DNA of 64,000 nt from Ectothiorhodospira mobilis (lineage in GTDB: Bacteria; Pseudomonadota; Gammaproteobacteria; Ectothiorhodospirales; Ectothiorhodospiraceae). The translations under genes were made by a program, and so were the position numbers. How positions within the stretch are numbered: the first letter of the stretch is position 1; the number at the start of each line of letters is the position of its first letter. Below are positions 26,303 to 35,673 of this stretch, in pieces. The notes under the pieces were generated by a model. It made no database searches, was not told the origin of the DNA, and worked only from the letters and a program-made list of their open reading frames with translations. Location: contig NZ_NRSK01000004.1 of the NCBI RefSeq assembly GCF_016584115.1, positions 1 to 64,000 of the forward strand, in the 5' to 3' direction.

Positions 26303-27202
26303 CTAGGGACTCATGAAGGTGTCGAGCTGGGTGAAGGTCATCTGCAGCTCCTCCATGGCGTCCTCGCGGCGCGAAAGTCCGACTTCGTAGGACTGGGCGC
26401 GACACAGCACTCGGCCGGTAAATGCGCTGGCCTCGCCCACAAAGGCGTGCTGGATGGTGAAGACGATGGCGTAGTCGGCCGGCACGCCGAAGGAGCCGTC
26501 CTGAGCCGCGACGGCGGCGATGTGCGCCTCGAACCACCGCTTCAGCGTACCGGCTCGATCATCCATGGTGGTGATGCGTAGGACCACGGGCTCGGCTTGC
26601 GTCAGGGTGTCAAGCTGGGCGCTACCGGACCGCACCTTGCCGCCGGAGACCTCACTGGGACCGCGGTCGATATCGGTGCAGAACAGGTTGAACTCGTGAG
26701 AGAAGTCGCCGGCGAGCGCGCTCTGCGCCTTGAGGAGAAACAGGTTCTTCTTGGCGCGCCCGGGGCCGATGGCTTCCTGGTAGATGCGCTTGGCCTCGGA
26801 CGGCGTGATGCCGCCGTACAGCATGTTGGCTCCACTCCAGTAGCGACCCTGGCTGGCCTGCCCGCCCAGCAGATTGCCCAGCGTGTCGCCGGCCAGGCCG
26901 GATTCCAGCGCAGTAAGGATGCCACCTTCGACGTCGCCGCCGGCGATCTGGCTGGCCGCCTCGGCGCCGGAATTGATGGCCCCGCGCATGCCGGGCGGGA
27001 TGTGGCTGTTCACCGCCCGACTGACGGCCTGCCCACCCATGGTGGCGCCCGCCTGGCTGACAGCGCTGGCCAGCTTGCCGCCGCCGGCCAGACTGCCGAC
27101 CTGCTCGCCGATACTGCTGGCCCCGCTGCGTATCGCGCCATCGGCCCGGCCGAGCACGTTGCCGCTGGCCCCGGCCGCCGATATCTTGTCGAACAGACTC
27201 AT
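26303..27202 (-). CDS. Tail-associated protein before the tape measure
   Basis: A 299-aa protein whose first about 130 residues are Gly/Ala/Ser-rich and repetitive (GAIRSGASSIGEQVGSLAGG). The C-terminal part looks like a compact beta fold (SHEFNLFCTDIDRG, RWFEAHIAAVAAQDGSFGVP). It could be a tube-like or baseplate-plug protein. The start overlaps the portal stop as ATGA at 27202; a GTG at 27208 is possible. Tight coupling with portal and tape measure suggests virion assembly. Confidence 0.65.
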   Translation of the reverse strand: MSLFDKISAAGASGNVLGRADGAIRSGASSIGEQVGSLAGGGKLASAVSQAGATMGGQAVSRAVNSHIPPGMRGAINSGAEAASQIAGGDVEGGILTALESGLAGDTLGNLLGGQASQGRYWSGANMLYGGITPSEAKRIYQEAIGPGRAKKNLFLLKAQSALAGDFSHEFNLFCTDIDRGPSEVSGGKVRSGSAQLDTLTQAEPVVLRITTMDDRAGTLKRWFEAHIAAVAAQDGSFGVPADYAIVFTIQHAFVGEASAFTGRVLCRAQSYEVGLSRREDAMEELQMTFTQLDTFMSP

Positions 27203-28743
27203 GGCCACCCCTGGCCGCCGCCGCCTTGATCCTTGCCCATCTCGGCCAGCTCGGCGTAGAGCTTGGCCTGCTCCTCGTCCAGCTGCATGGTGTCGGTCAG
27301 GAAGGCCTCCATGATCCGCTTGTCAGCGCCCATGTCGCGCATGGCGCCGATGGCCTGCGTCAGACCGATGCCGACACTCATGCCGTCGTTGAGGGTGCGC
27401 TGACGTTCGGCCTCCAGCGCCGAGATGGAGCCGTAGAAGTTGATCTTCCACGGGCGCTCACTGGCCGGAAAGACCATGCCGTAGCGCTTCAGGGTGTGCA
27501 TGTCGATGATGTGGTTGAAGGCCTCAGCCAGGGCCACGCGGATCACGCGCGCGCTCTCGGCGGCCTGCGCGGAGGTGCGGAAGAAGCCGCCTTCGCCCAG
27601 GCCGCCACTCATCTGGTCGGCGAAGCCAATCATCGACAGGTCGACGCCGATGGCGCCGGCCAGCAGGCGGGCGTGCAGCATGACGTCCTCGATGCTGATG
27701 CGGTCGGAGCGACCGTTCTGGCCGCCCCCCTCCATCCGGGTCAACTGCTTGTCACCGAACACCGGGATGACGTGGCGCACGCGCTCCATGATGGGCCGGC
27801 CGCCCTTCACTGCCTCCTCGGCGATCTCCTTGGAGCGCGTCAGCATGTCCTTGATGGAGCCCATGAACTTCTTCTGCATGTCCTGCGACATGTCGTTAAG
27901 GTTCACGGTCAGCATCTGCTCGTCGATCGAGTCCATCCAGCGCTGGCCGACCAGGCCCAGCAGGCTGGCCGTCAGCTTGTCGTAGGGCTCCTCGGCGGGA
28001 TAAATCAGCGAGCCGCCGGCCATGGCCGGCATCAGCGGCAGGTCGTTGACGTCATCGGTGCTCAGGGCGAGCTTCAGCGACTTCTCGAACACGCCATGCT
28101 GCGGCACCCACTGGCTGCGCGGCATCTTGAGCCGCGCCATCTGCGTGGTGTCCAGGCGCTGGAAGTTGCGTTCGCCGGTGTAGATGGCGTAGCCCACGGT
28201 GCGGCTGCCGCGGTCGAACGGCTGCACCAGGGGCGGCCTGACCAGCTCGTCCACGTAGAGGTCGACGACGCCGCGCTTGTCCGTGTAGATGCGGGCGTAG
28301 CTGTCGCCGAACACGCTGCCCAGGTAGGCCATGGGGTAGGCGGAACGGTTGAGGATGCCCGACAGGTCTTCGCGAATCTCCTCCACGATCTTGCCCAGCT
28401 GCTCGTTCTGCTCGGCGGCCGGACGCTTCTCGATGAAGACGATATCGCCCGACGTCTCGTGACCGCCCAGGGCGGAGGTCACCAGCAGCTTGATGGCGGA
28501 CGACACGATGGGGTCGGCCTCCATCTGCGCCCACTTGTCGTAGATGGCCTGTCGCGTTCGCGCCTGACGTGACCCCGACGCCAGCAGGCTCGCGACCGTG
28601 GTCGTGCCGGCACCATAGAGCATGGTGTCGGACGGCGATATTTCGTGGCTCTCGGGGAGGTGCTCGTTCTCCCACTTCTTGGCACCAATGCCGAGTCGTG
28701 AGAGAAGCCCTCGCCGATGCCCAGTGGAAGATGATTTAGGCAT
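27199..28743 (-). CDS. Portal protein (T4 gp20-like)
   Basis: A 514-aa head portal forming the ring for DNA entry and tail attachment. Recognisable segments include YDKWAQMEADPIVSSAIKLL near the N-terminus, AYPMAYLGSVFGDSYARIY, and a helical C-terminal part (QAAESARVIRVALAEAFNHI). ATG 28743 is chosen over 28761; both have weak ribosome sites. It is unusual that the portal lies about 28 kb from the terminase and between anti-restriction and tape-measure genes. Confidence 0.82.
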   Translation of the reverse strand: MPKSSSTGHRRGLLSRLGIGAKKWENEHLPESHEISPSDTMLYGAGTTTVASLLASGSRQARTRQAIYDKWAQMEADPIVSSAIKLLVTSALGGHETSGDIVFIEKRPAAEQNEQLGKIVEEIREDLSGILNRSAYPMAYLGSVFGDSYARIYTDKRGVVDLYVDELVRPPLVQPFDRGSRTVGYAIYTGERNFQRLDTTQMARLKMPRSQWVPQHGVFEKSLKLALSTDDVNDLPLMPAMAGGSLIYPAEEPYDKLTASLLGLVGQRWMDSIDEQMLTVNLNDMSQDMQKKFMGSIKDMLTRSKEIAEEAVKGGRPIMERVRHVIPVFGDKQLTRMEGGGQNGRSDRISIEDVMLHARLLAGAIGVDLSMIGFADQMSGGLGEGGFFRTSAQAAESARVIRVALAEAFNHIIDMHTLKRYGMVFPASERPWKINFYGSISALEAERQRTLNDGMSVGIGLTQAIGAMRDMGADKRIMEAFLTDTMQLDEEQAKLYAELAEMGKDQGGGGQGWP

Positions 28744-28793
28744 GGTCCGATGGTGGGCCATGCCGGGGTCGGGTCAGCGGGGCGTTTTCCAGC

Positions 28794-29213
28794 TTAGGCG
28801 CCCGCGAGGCGGGATTCCATGTCCTCGTCTTCCAGGGTGTAGGTGGCACCGGTCTCGCCATCCAGGATGAACTGGTTGGTGCCTACCGCCTGCGTGGCCA
28901 GGTAGCGGGTGCGGAACTCGTCGGCCATGACGATGGTCTCGGCCGGCGTCTCGCCCTGGTAGGCGGCGTGCACCATCGGGTCGTCGCGCTCGCCCAGCTC
29001 CCGGCCGCTGTCGATCAGCAGCGCTTTGAGCGCCCACCAGTAGGGCCCATAGTCCCGGTACCGAAGCGGATCCTTGGCCAGGCGGCGCTCGACCACCCCC
29101 AGCGCGAAGCCGGGAAAGTCTGAGAAGCCGCGATTCTCCTTGAGGGCGGCGGCCCGCTGCCGGGCCAGCGCCTTGATCTCGTCCTTATCGAATAGGTGTT
29201 CCGTGAATGCCAT
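28794..29213 (-). CDS. Conserved phage protein between DarB-like protein and portal
   Basis: A 139-aa protein of unknown function. It is helical at the N-terminus (FDKDEIKALARQRAAALKE), with aromatic residues in the middle (YRDYGPYWWALKALLID). The start lies one base before the end of the DarB-like gene, with AGAGG upstream, so translation is probably coupled. No family was recognised. It may accompany the injected protein set or the portal. Confidence 0.65.
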   Translation of the reverse strand: MAFTEHLFDKDEIKALARQRAAALKENRGFSDFPGFALGVVERRLAKDPLRYRDYGPYWWALKALLIDSGRELGERDDPMVHAAYQGETPAETIVMADEFRTRYLATQAVGTNQFILDGETGATYTLEDEDMESRLAGA

Positions 29214-29214
29214 G

Positions 29215-32200
29215 TCAGCCTCTCAGGTTGAGTTCTTGGGCGGCGCGCGGATGGTCGGCGATCAGCGCGCTCCAGGCCTGACGGCGCACGCGCCATGCCG
29301 TCTCCTTGCGCACCCAGCGACGGTAGCTGCCGTGCCGGGTGCCGTACTCCTTGATGCGATCCTTCCAGGCGCGGGTCTCGCCCTCGATCAGTACCATCTC
29401 GTCGGGGTCGCCGTCGTCGCTTCCCGCGGGCGCGGGCTCGGCTGCCGGCGCGCTGCCGGTGTCGCCAGGCAGCTTCTCGGCGACGGCGACCATCGCTCGG
29501 CGCTGGAGGTGATGGGGCAAGTATGAATGGCCTTCGCCGTCGAAGTCGAACCACGGGGCGTGCGCCTCCATGAAGGCCTCGACGTTGCGGCCAATCTCGT
29601 CGCCATCCTCGCCGGCCAGGGCCGCGGCGAAAGCCTCCTCATCCAGGCCCTCGCGAATCAGTTGGCGCAGCCGGTAGAGCTCGCCGGGCAGGTCGGACGC
29701 CTTGAGCTTGAGGCCATGAGCAATGGCATAGTCGCGCAGCGCCTCGGCCTTGGCGGGCCGGTCTCGAACCACCTCGACGTCGTTGCTGACCACGAAGTCG
29801 GCCCCCTCCCAGCGCTTGATGACGGCCTTCTGCTCCTCGACGATCTTGGCCAGCACCTCGGATCCCGCCGGCACCTCCTCGGCGCGCACCGCCAATGGGA
29901 AATGCGGGGCCGGCAGCGAGTAGGAATAGCTCGAGTAGGCGGCCGACACGCCGGTCTCGCGGCGCGTGGCCACCGCCGGGCAGGCCGTGGAGTAGGTGTT
30001 GAGCGTCTCGCCGGCGCGCTCTGCCGCATCCTCGATGGCGGCGGCCCGGGTCAGGCACTCCTCGTGCTTGGCGGTTCCCGGGTAGACGATTTCGCCCACC
30101 GGCACCAAGGCATACAGCAGGGCGCGGCGCTCGCGTCCATCCGCCACGGCCGTGGCCCCGGGGCGGAAGTCGGACAGTCCGCCACGACCGACCACGAAAA
30201 GCTCATCGTCGGCCAGTACGAAGCACTCGGCGATCACCGGCTGGTCGCCCACCAGCACGCCGTCTCCGGCCTCGAAGGCCTCGGCCACACCATCGGGTAG
30301 GCCGCCGGCCTCCTTGGCTTGGCGCCGGTAACTCTCCACCGCCTGGCGGCGCATCTGGCGCGCCATGTCGACCTCGGACTCCCATTCGTTGACCAGCTCC
30401 GACTCGTGGTCGACATCGATATCGACGGCGCCGAAACCCAGCCGGCCCCGCCGCAAGGCCTCCACCAAGTCGGAGGCGCGATTCTCGCCGCGCTTGGCGC
30501 GATCCAGGAAGGTGGTCACCACCTCGCGCGGGCTCAACGGGGCATCGCCGCTGCGCTCGTTCTGGCGGGTCTGGTAGTTGTAGCTGGCCCGGTGGAAGGT
30601 CGCCGCCTCCTCGATCTGGCGTTGCAGGCCGCGCTCCTTGACCTCCAGCTCGGCCAGCAGGCCCTCGTTCTTGGCGCGGGCCGACTCGCTCATCTTGGGC
30701 CGCGACAGCCGCTTGCGGACCTTCTCGGTCTGCCCCATGGCGCTCAGCAGCTGACCCATCTTGCGCGCCACCCAGTCGCTGGCCTGCTCGTTGTCGGCCA
30801 GGAACTGATTCTGCTTGTCGATGGTGTCCAGGTTGATGCGCTGACGTTCGCGGTTGGTGGTGGCTCGCCGCTCGGCCTCCTTGGCGGCCATCGCCTCCTG
30901 AATGCGGGTCACAGCATCGGCATCGCCCACCACGTCGATCAGCGCCTCCATCTGCTCGCGGCTCATGCCGCCGCTGATGGCCAGGCTGTCGCCACCGTCG
31001 GGCTTCATCATGGCGCCAATCCAGTCCGCCTTGCTGTTGACCAGGGAGCGCTTGGCGGTGTCGAAGGTGCCGTCGGCGTCGTAGTGGTAGACCGTGACCT
31101 GCTCGGTCTTGTTGCCCTGGCGCACGCCGCGCCCGTTGCGCTGAGTCAGGCTGTCCGGCGTCCAGCCGATGGTCAGGTGGTGGATGGCCTGCGTGCCCTT
31201 CTGCAGGTTGATGCCGACCTCAGCCTTCTCGTTGGCGATGATCACGCGGTACTTGTTGGCCTCGCCCGGGGCGTTGAAGCCGTCCTGCACCGCCATGATC
31301 TCCTCCGGGCTGTTGTTGCGCTGTCCGGTGACGACGGCGATGGCCGATGCCGGCACGCCGGCCCGGCGGGTCAGCAGTCGGCGGATCTTGTTGTGAAGAC
31401 CCAGCAGGTCGCAGAAGATGATCTGCTTGGCGTGCGGGATGCGGTCGCCCTCGGCGTCCACGCCGCGCGGGGTCGCCGCCTCGGTCTGGAAGTTCTCGAG
31501 CATGGCGGCCAGCTTGGGCGGTACCGAGACATCGAGCTCGACGCCGGCCTTGTCGGCCATGGCCTCGAAGCGGTCCTGCGTGTCCGAGCTCACGGTGTCG
31601 AGCACGATGGCGCCGTTCTCGATCCAGGCCTTGACCGGCATCTTGTACTGGCGGCCGACCACCTCGCGATTGGCGTCGCGGATGGTCTTCACGCTGACCG
31701 CCTCCTCCGCCGTGGCATTGGGCCCGGGGCGGGTGCGCTGCTCGGTGGGCGGCTTGGCGCTCCACTGCTCCACCAGGGCACGGGCCTGCTCCTCCTCGCC
31801 GTCGTTGATCACATAGCGCGACACCCGGGCATCGAGGTCGGGGTCGGCGATGAGCATGGTCATCTTGTTGATCAGGTTGAAGGGATGGCCGATAAGCTCC
31901 ATCGGCTCGCCGAACTTGCCGGCGATGCGCTCGAAGGCCGCCGCGTCGCCGCGGTTCTCGCCACGCTCCGCCATGGCGTCGGCGGCGTAGCGATAGGCCT
32001 GTTTGTACTCCTCCAGCTGCACCACGGTCGCCTCCGGCAACTGGATGTTGCTGGCCCGCTCCGGGGCGTCCGGCACCTTGATCTGACTGCCGACGTCATC
32101 GGCGTTCTTGATGGTGGCCACCTGGCGCATGGCGCCGCGCAGCATCTCGACGTTGTTGAGCCCCTTGAACACGTTGATGGCCCGGCTTTCGCCGTCGATG

Positions 32201-35200
32201 GACTCGTCGTCCTCGTTCTCGATCTGGCACACGGTGTTCATGAAGCCGTCGGCGCCCGATGTGCCGATGAACATGTCGTTCACGCGGTCATGGCCCACGG
32301 CCAGGGCCATCATGGAGTAGATCTCCAGAGGGCTGTTGGTGATGGGCGTGGCGGTCAGCAGCATGACGCCATCGCCTCGGGCACCGCTGCCGCCGCGTAT
32401 GGCCCAGGCCTTGGCCTGCGCATCGAGGCCGCGCTTGGAGGCCGGTGACTGCGACAGGTACTTGCCGCCCTTGAAGTCCACGGTGGTCGCCGAGTTCTTG
32501 AACACGTGGGCTTCGTCGATCACCAGGGAGTCGATGCCCATGTCCTCGAGGAAGGGGGCGGCGCCGTCCTTCTTGCCCAGCACGTCGACGATGGTCGCCG
32601 CCTTGCCCTTGGCGCGCTCGTCGGCCTTGCGGTCCTCGCTCTCGGCGAAGGACTGGTCGGCGCTGCGCATGTAGGCCTCGTAGCCGGTGATGGTGTCGTC
32701 GCGCAGCCGGATCCGCTCGAAGGCCTCCATGGTCATGAAGATCTTGCTGTGGCGGTTCTCCATAATGCGGTTGAGGTCTTCGTCGTAGGCCGACGAATCC
32801 ACGCTGCCGTCGCGCAGCCCCACGTAGAGGCAGTCGTCGGTGCGGGCGTAGGCCTTGGCGCTCTCCTTCTGCCAGTTGGACAGCACGGAGTTGGGCACCA
32901 CGAAGACGGTCTTCTTCTTGGCGCCGATGGACTGCACGTACTGGGCTACCGCCAGCGCGGTGAAGGTCTTGCCCAGCCCCACGTCGAAGCCGTTGATGCC
33001 GGAGAAGTCACGCGCGCGGGAGCGCACGTAGGCGTTCTGGTAGCCGTGAAGCTCAAGCTCGGGGTTCATGCCCGGAATGGCCAGCGGGCTCTCGTCCTCG
33101 GGCTGGGCGAAGCGCAGCTTCTCCGGGTCGTTGGCCTGGCCCTCCAGCCGCGACACCACGTTGGCATTGCCGCGCGCCCAGCCGTTGAACTGTTCGTTGG
33201 CCTTGTTGACCAGGGCGCGCAGCTCGCGGATGCCCTCGGCATCGCCCATGTCCAGCTTGGTGCCGCCCAGGGTGATGGTGCCGTTCTTCAGGTAGGCGCC
33301 GATGCGGCGGATCAGCTTCTCGCGGTCGGTCAGCTGGCTACCCGGGATGTCGAACTCGATGCGCGGTTCGCTGGTCCTGTCGTCGAAGGTGGCCACGGCA
33401 CCGGGGTGCACGAAGCGGCGCAGGAACTCCGCCTTCTCCTCGAGGGTGACGTAGGGGCTGAACAGGTTGAAGCTGATACGCGACACGTCCACGCGGTCGA
33501 TGCGCTCGGAGGCCACCGCCTTCTGGCGCATCAGCTTGGCGCGCACCCTGTCGTTGGGCGCCGCCGCCATCTCGGCGTCGATGCGCTTCACGAACTCGCC
33601 GTAGCTGCCCACGTAGTAGTCGTCGGCGCGACTCACCTGGCTGCCGTCGGCGGACACGCACCAGTCGTCCGTCTCGAACGGATCGAAGCCGTCGCCCAGC
33701 ACGGTGCGCGCCTGCTCCAGGCTGACCCAGCTCGACTGATTCTCGTACAGCAGGCCCTCGAAGCCGTGCTCGGCACTCACCTGCACGGCGGGCGCCTCCT
33801 GCACGTCGCCACGCCACAGCGCGCTGAAGCCGGCTTTGCGCTGGTAGTGGGCGGCCAGTTCGCCCAGGCCGCGACGCAGCGCGCCGTCCACGCCCTTGAC
33901 CCATCGCGCGGCGGCCGCCTGGCGCTTCATCGCCTCGGAGAGCTTGGCGTAGCCGGATAGGAAGTCGGTACCGCTGCCCCGCCCGCTCTCGTCCAGCACC
34001 TGCGACACGGCCAGGCCCACCAGGCCGGGCGCCCACGCGCGGGCGCGGGCATCGTCATCGGGCAGCTTGTCCAGGGTGGCCAGCGCCGACGCCAGCCAGG
34101 CCGGCATGTCCAGGGTCTGGGAGGTGTCGCGCATGTACTGACGCAGGGTCAGCGCATCGTCATAGCTCATGCCGGCGTCGAAGGCGGTGTAGGCGTCCTT
34201 GAACTGCCCCAGCAGCTCGGCACCCCGCACGTCGCGGCTGCCGGCCTGAAGCGGCACCCACTGGCCGTCCTGCAACTGCAGGGTCTGCCCGGCCTGAGTC
34301 AGGGTATCGCCCTCGTGGTAGATGATGGGCTGGGTCTCGGCGGCCTCCAGCAGCGTCCAGTCGACACGGCTGCCCGGTAGGCGACGGATCAGCTTGGCCA
34401 CCTCGGGGATGCTGGCCGGACTCTTGACGCGATCGACGTCGCGGAACTTCTCGGGATCCTTGGGCACGAACTCGCCGAGCACGAAGCGCCGGCCCTCGCC
34501 CTTGAAGTAGCGCCCCTCCACGAACTCGCTCCACATGACCTTGGCGTCGGCCAGGGTCGCGGGCGCCTGCTCGTGCAGCTCCTCGATCTTCTCGGCGGCG
34601 TCGCGGCCGTACTTGCGGAAGAAGATGACGTCGGTGATGGTGTCGGCGTCGGCCGCCCCGAACACGCTGTTGGGCAGGCGGTAGGCGCCCAGGAACTCGG
34701 CCTTCAGGCTGGCCCGCTGGCGTAGCTTGACCTCGGCGCCGCCACGGCCCGACACGCAGCGAGGCGGCACCACGAAGGCCGCCAGGCCGCCGGGCTTCAG
34801 CTTGTCCAGGGAGCGCAGGATGAAGTAGGTCTCCAGCGCCTCCTTCTGGTACTTGGGGTCCAGGTTCTGATTGCCGCCACGGTCGGCCACGGTGCCGAAC
34901 GGCACGTTGGTCACCACCGCGTCATAGCTCTCGTCCGGGGTGGCGGCCGCCACGGCCTCGAAGGGCGACACCGTGGCCGTGTAGCCGGGGCCGGCATTGA
35001 CCAGGGCATTGATGGAGCCCGACGTCTCGTCGAGCTCCACGGCATCCACGGCGGCATGGCGCGGCGCCGTCGCGCCGAACACGCCGGTACCGGCCGCCGG
35101 GTCGAGAATCTTGCCGCCGCTGAAGCCCATCGCGCCCAGGGCGTCCCAGATGCCCTCGGCAATCGGCTTGGGTGTGTAATACTCGTAGGCCGACCCCTTC

Positions 35201-35661
35201 TTGCCATCGGCGCCGACCAGGGCCCCGCCGTTGCCGGAGTAGCCGGCGAGCACGGCGCGATCCTCGTCGGTCAGCTCCTCGCGGGCGACCTCGCCGGACT
35301 GGACGCGGGCCAGCAGCTCGACAGCGGCATTGTTGGCCTTCTGGCGCTGCCCCTTGGTGCGCTTCTCATCGTGGCTGTACAGCCCCGCCGTGGGCTGTCG
35401 CGACGTCTCGACGGGCTCCGGCGGGTCGCGCTCGGCCTTCATCGCCTTGCCCGGGTCGGCGGCCAGGGTGGCCGCCTTGAGCTCGGTGCGAATCTCGTTG
35501 GCCCGCTTCACCAGCGTCAGGCGCTGCGTCATGGCGGCGATGCCTTGCGGCAGGGCGATCAACTCCTTGCGCACGCGACCCAGCTCGGCCACCAGCTTGA
35601 GCCTGGCCATCATCGCCTGAGCACCGCCACCGGCAGAGGCATCGTCGTAGATGTGCTTCAT
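29215..35661 (-). CDS. Giant DarB-like anti-restriction protein (adenine methyltransferase plus SNF2 helicase)
   Basis: A 2148-aa protein. After a helical N-terminus there is a methyltransferase domain with SAM motif ILDPAAGTGVFG (about 185) and a variant catalytic motif NVPFG (about 251) of the N6-adenine type. An SNF2-like helicase follows: Walker A DVGLGKTFTALAVA (about 897), DEAH box SLVIDEAHVFKN (about 1048), LLTATPITNS (about 1103) and motifs V-VI in IGWTPDSLTQRNGRGVRQGN (about 1507). Phage P1 DarB has this architecture, is packaged in the virion and protects injected DNA from type I restriction. The neighbouring DdrB-like polyvalent gene supports that role. AAGGAG lies about 10 nt before ATG 35661. 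Confidence 0.9.
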   Translation of the reverse strand: MKHIYDDASAGGGAQAMMARLKLVAELGRVRKELIALPQGIAAMTQRLTLVKRANEIRTELKAATLAADPGKAMKAERDPPEPVETSRQPTAGLYSHDEKRTKGQRQKANNAAVELLARVQSGEVAREELTDEDRAVLAGYSGNGGALVGADGKKGSAYEYYTPKPIAEGIWDALGAMGFSGGKILDPAAGTGVFGATAPRHAAVDAVELDETSGSINALVNAGPGYTATVSPFEAVAAATPDESYDAVVTNVPFGTVADRGGNQNLDPKYQKEALETYFILRSLDKLKPGGLAAFVVPPRCVSGRGGAEVKLRQRASLKAEFLGAYRLPNSVFGAADADTITDVIFFRKYGRDAAEKIEELHEQAPATLADAKVMWSEFVEGRYFKGEGRRFVLGEFVPKDPEKFRDVDRVKSPASIPEVAKLIRRLPGSRVDWTLLEAAETQPIIYHEGDTLTQAGQTLQLQDGQWVPLQAGSRDVRGAELLGQFKDAYTAFDAGMSYDDALTLRQYMRDTSQTLDMPAWLASALATLDKLPDDDARARAWAPGLVGLAVSQVLDESGRGSGTDFLSGYAKLSEAMKRQAAAARWVKGVDGALRRGLGELAAHYQRKAGFSALWRGDVQEAPAVQVSAEHGFEGLLYENQSSWVSLEQARTVLGDGFDPFETDDWCVSADGSQVSRADDYYVGSYGEFVKRIDAEMAAAPNDRVRAKLMRQKAVASERIDRVDVSRISFNLFSPYVTLEEKAEFLRRFVHPGAVATFDDRTSEPRIEFDIPGSQLTDREKLIRRIGAYLKNGTITLGGTKLDMGDAEGIRELRALVNKANEQFNGWARGNANVVSRLEGQANDPEKLRFAQPEDESPLAIPGMNPELELHGYQNAYVRSRARDFSGINGFDVGLGKTFTALAVAQYVQSIGAKKKTVFVVPNSVLSNWQKESAKAYARTDDCLYVGLRDGSVDSSAYDEDLNRIMENRHSKIFMTMEAFERIRLRDDTITGYEAYMRSADQSFAESEDRKADERAKGKAATIVDVLGKKDGAAPFLEDMGIDSLVIDEAHVFKNSATTVDFKGGKYLSQSPASKRGLDAQAKAWAIRGGSGARGDGVMLLTATPITNSPLEIYSMMALAVGHDRVNDMFIGTSGADGFMNTVCQIENEDDESIDGESRAINVFKGLNNVEMLRGAMRQVATIKNADDVGSQIKVPDAPERASNIQLPEATVVQLEEYKQAYRYAADAMAERGENRGDAAAFERIAGKFGEPMELIGHPFNLINKMTMLIADPDLDARVSRYVINDGEEEQARALVEQWSAKPPTEQRTRPGPNATAEEAVSVKTIRDANREVVGRQYKMPVKAWIENGAIVLDTVSSDTQDRFEAMADKAGVELDVSVPPKLAAMLENFQTEAATPRGVDAEGDRIPHAKQIIFCDLLGLHNKIRRLLTRRAGVPASAIAVVTGQRNNSPEEIMAVQDGFNAPGEANKYRVIIANEKAEVGINLQKGTQAIHHLTIGWTPDSLTQRNGRGVRQGNKTEQVTVYHYDADGTFDTAKRSLVNSKADWIGAMMKPDGGDSLAISGGMSREQMEALIDVVGDADAVTRIQEAMAAKEAERRATTNRERQRINLDTIDKQNQFLADNEQASDWVARKMGQLLSAMGQTEKVRKRLSRPKMSESARAKNEGLLAELEVKERGLQRQIEEAATFHRASYNYQTRQNERSGDAPLSPREVVTTFLDRAKRGENRASDLVEALRRGRLGFGAVDIDVDHESELVNEWESEVDMARQMRRQAVESYRRQAKEAGGLPDGVAEAFEAGDGVLVGDQPVIAECFVLADDELFVVGRGGLSDFRPGATAVADGRERRALLYALVPVGEIVYPGTAKHEECLTRAAAIEDAAERAGETLNTYSTACPAVATRRETGVSAAYSSYSYSLPAPHFPLAVRAEEVPAGSEVLAKIVEEQKAVIKRWEGADFVVSNDVEVVRDRPAKAEALRDYAIAHGLKLKASDLPGELYRLRQLIREGLDEEAFAAALAGEDGDEIGRNVEAFMEAHAPWFDFDGEGHSYLPHHLQRRAMVAVAEKLPGDTGSAPAAEPAPAGSDDGDPDEMVLIEGETRAWKDRIKEYGTRHGSYRRWVRKETAWRVRRQAWSALIADHPRAAQELNLRG

Positions 35662-35673
35662 CCTTGGGTCTCC

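Noticed and set aside
26301-26537. Extending the tape measure start to 26537
   Set aside because: It would overlap the upstream gene by over 200 bp. ATG 26300 lies 2 bp after that gene's stop and gives natural sequence.
30319-32448. A 709-aa + strand frame opposite the DarB-like gene
   Set aside because: Helicase motifs on the - strand are complete across this region; the + frame has no domain.
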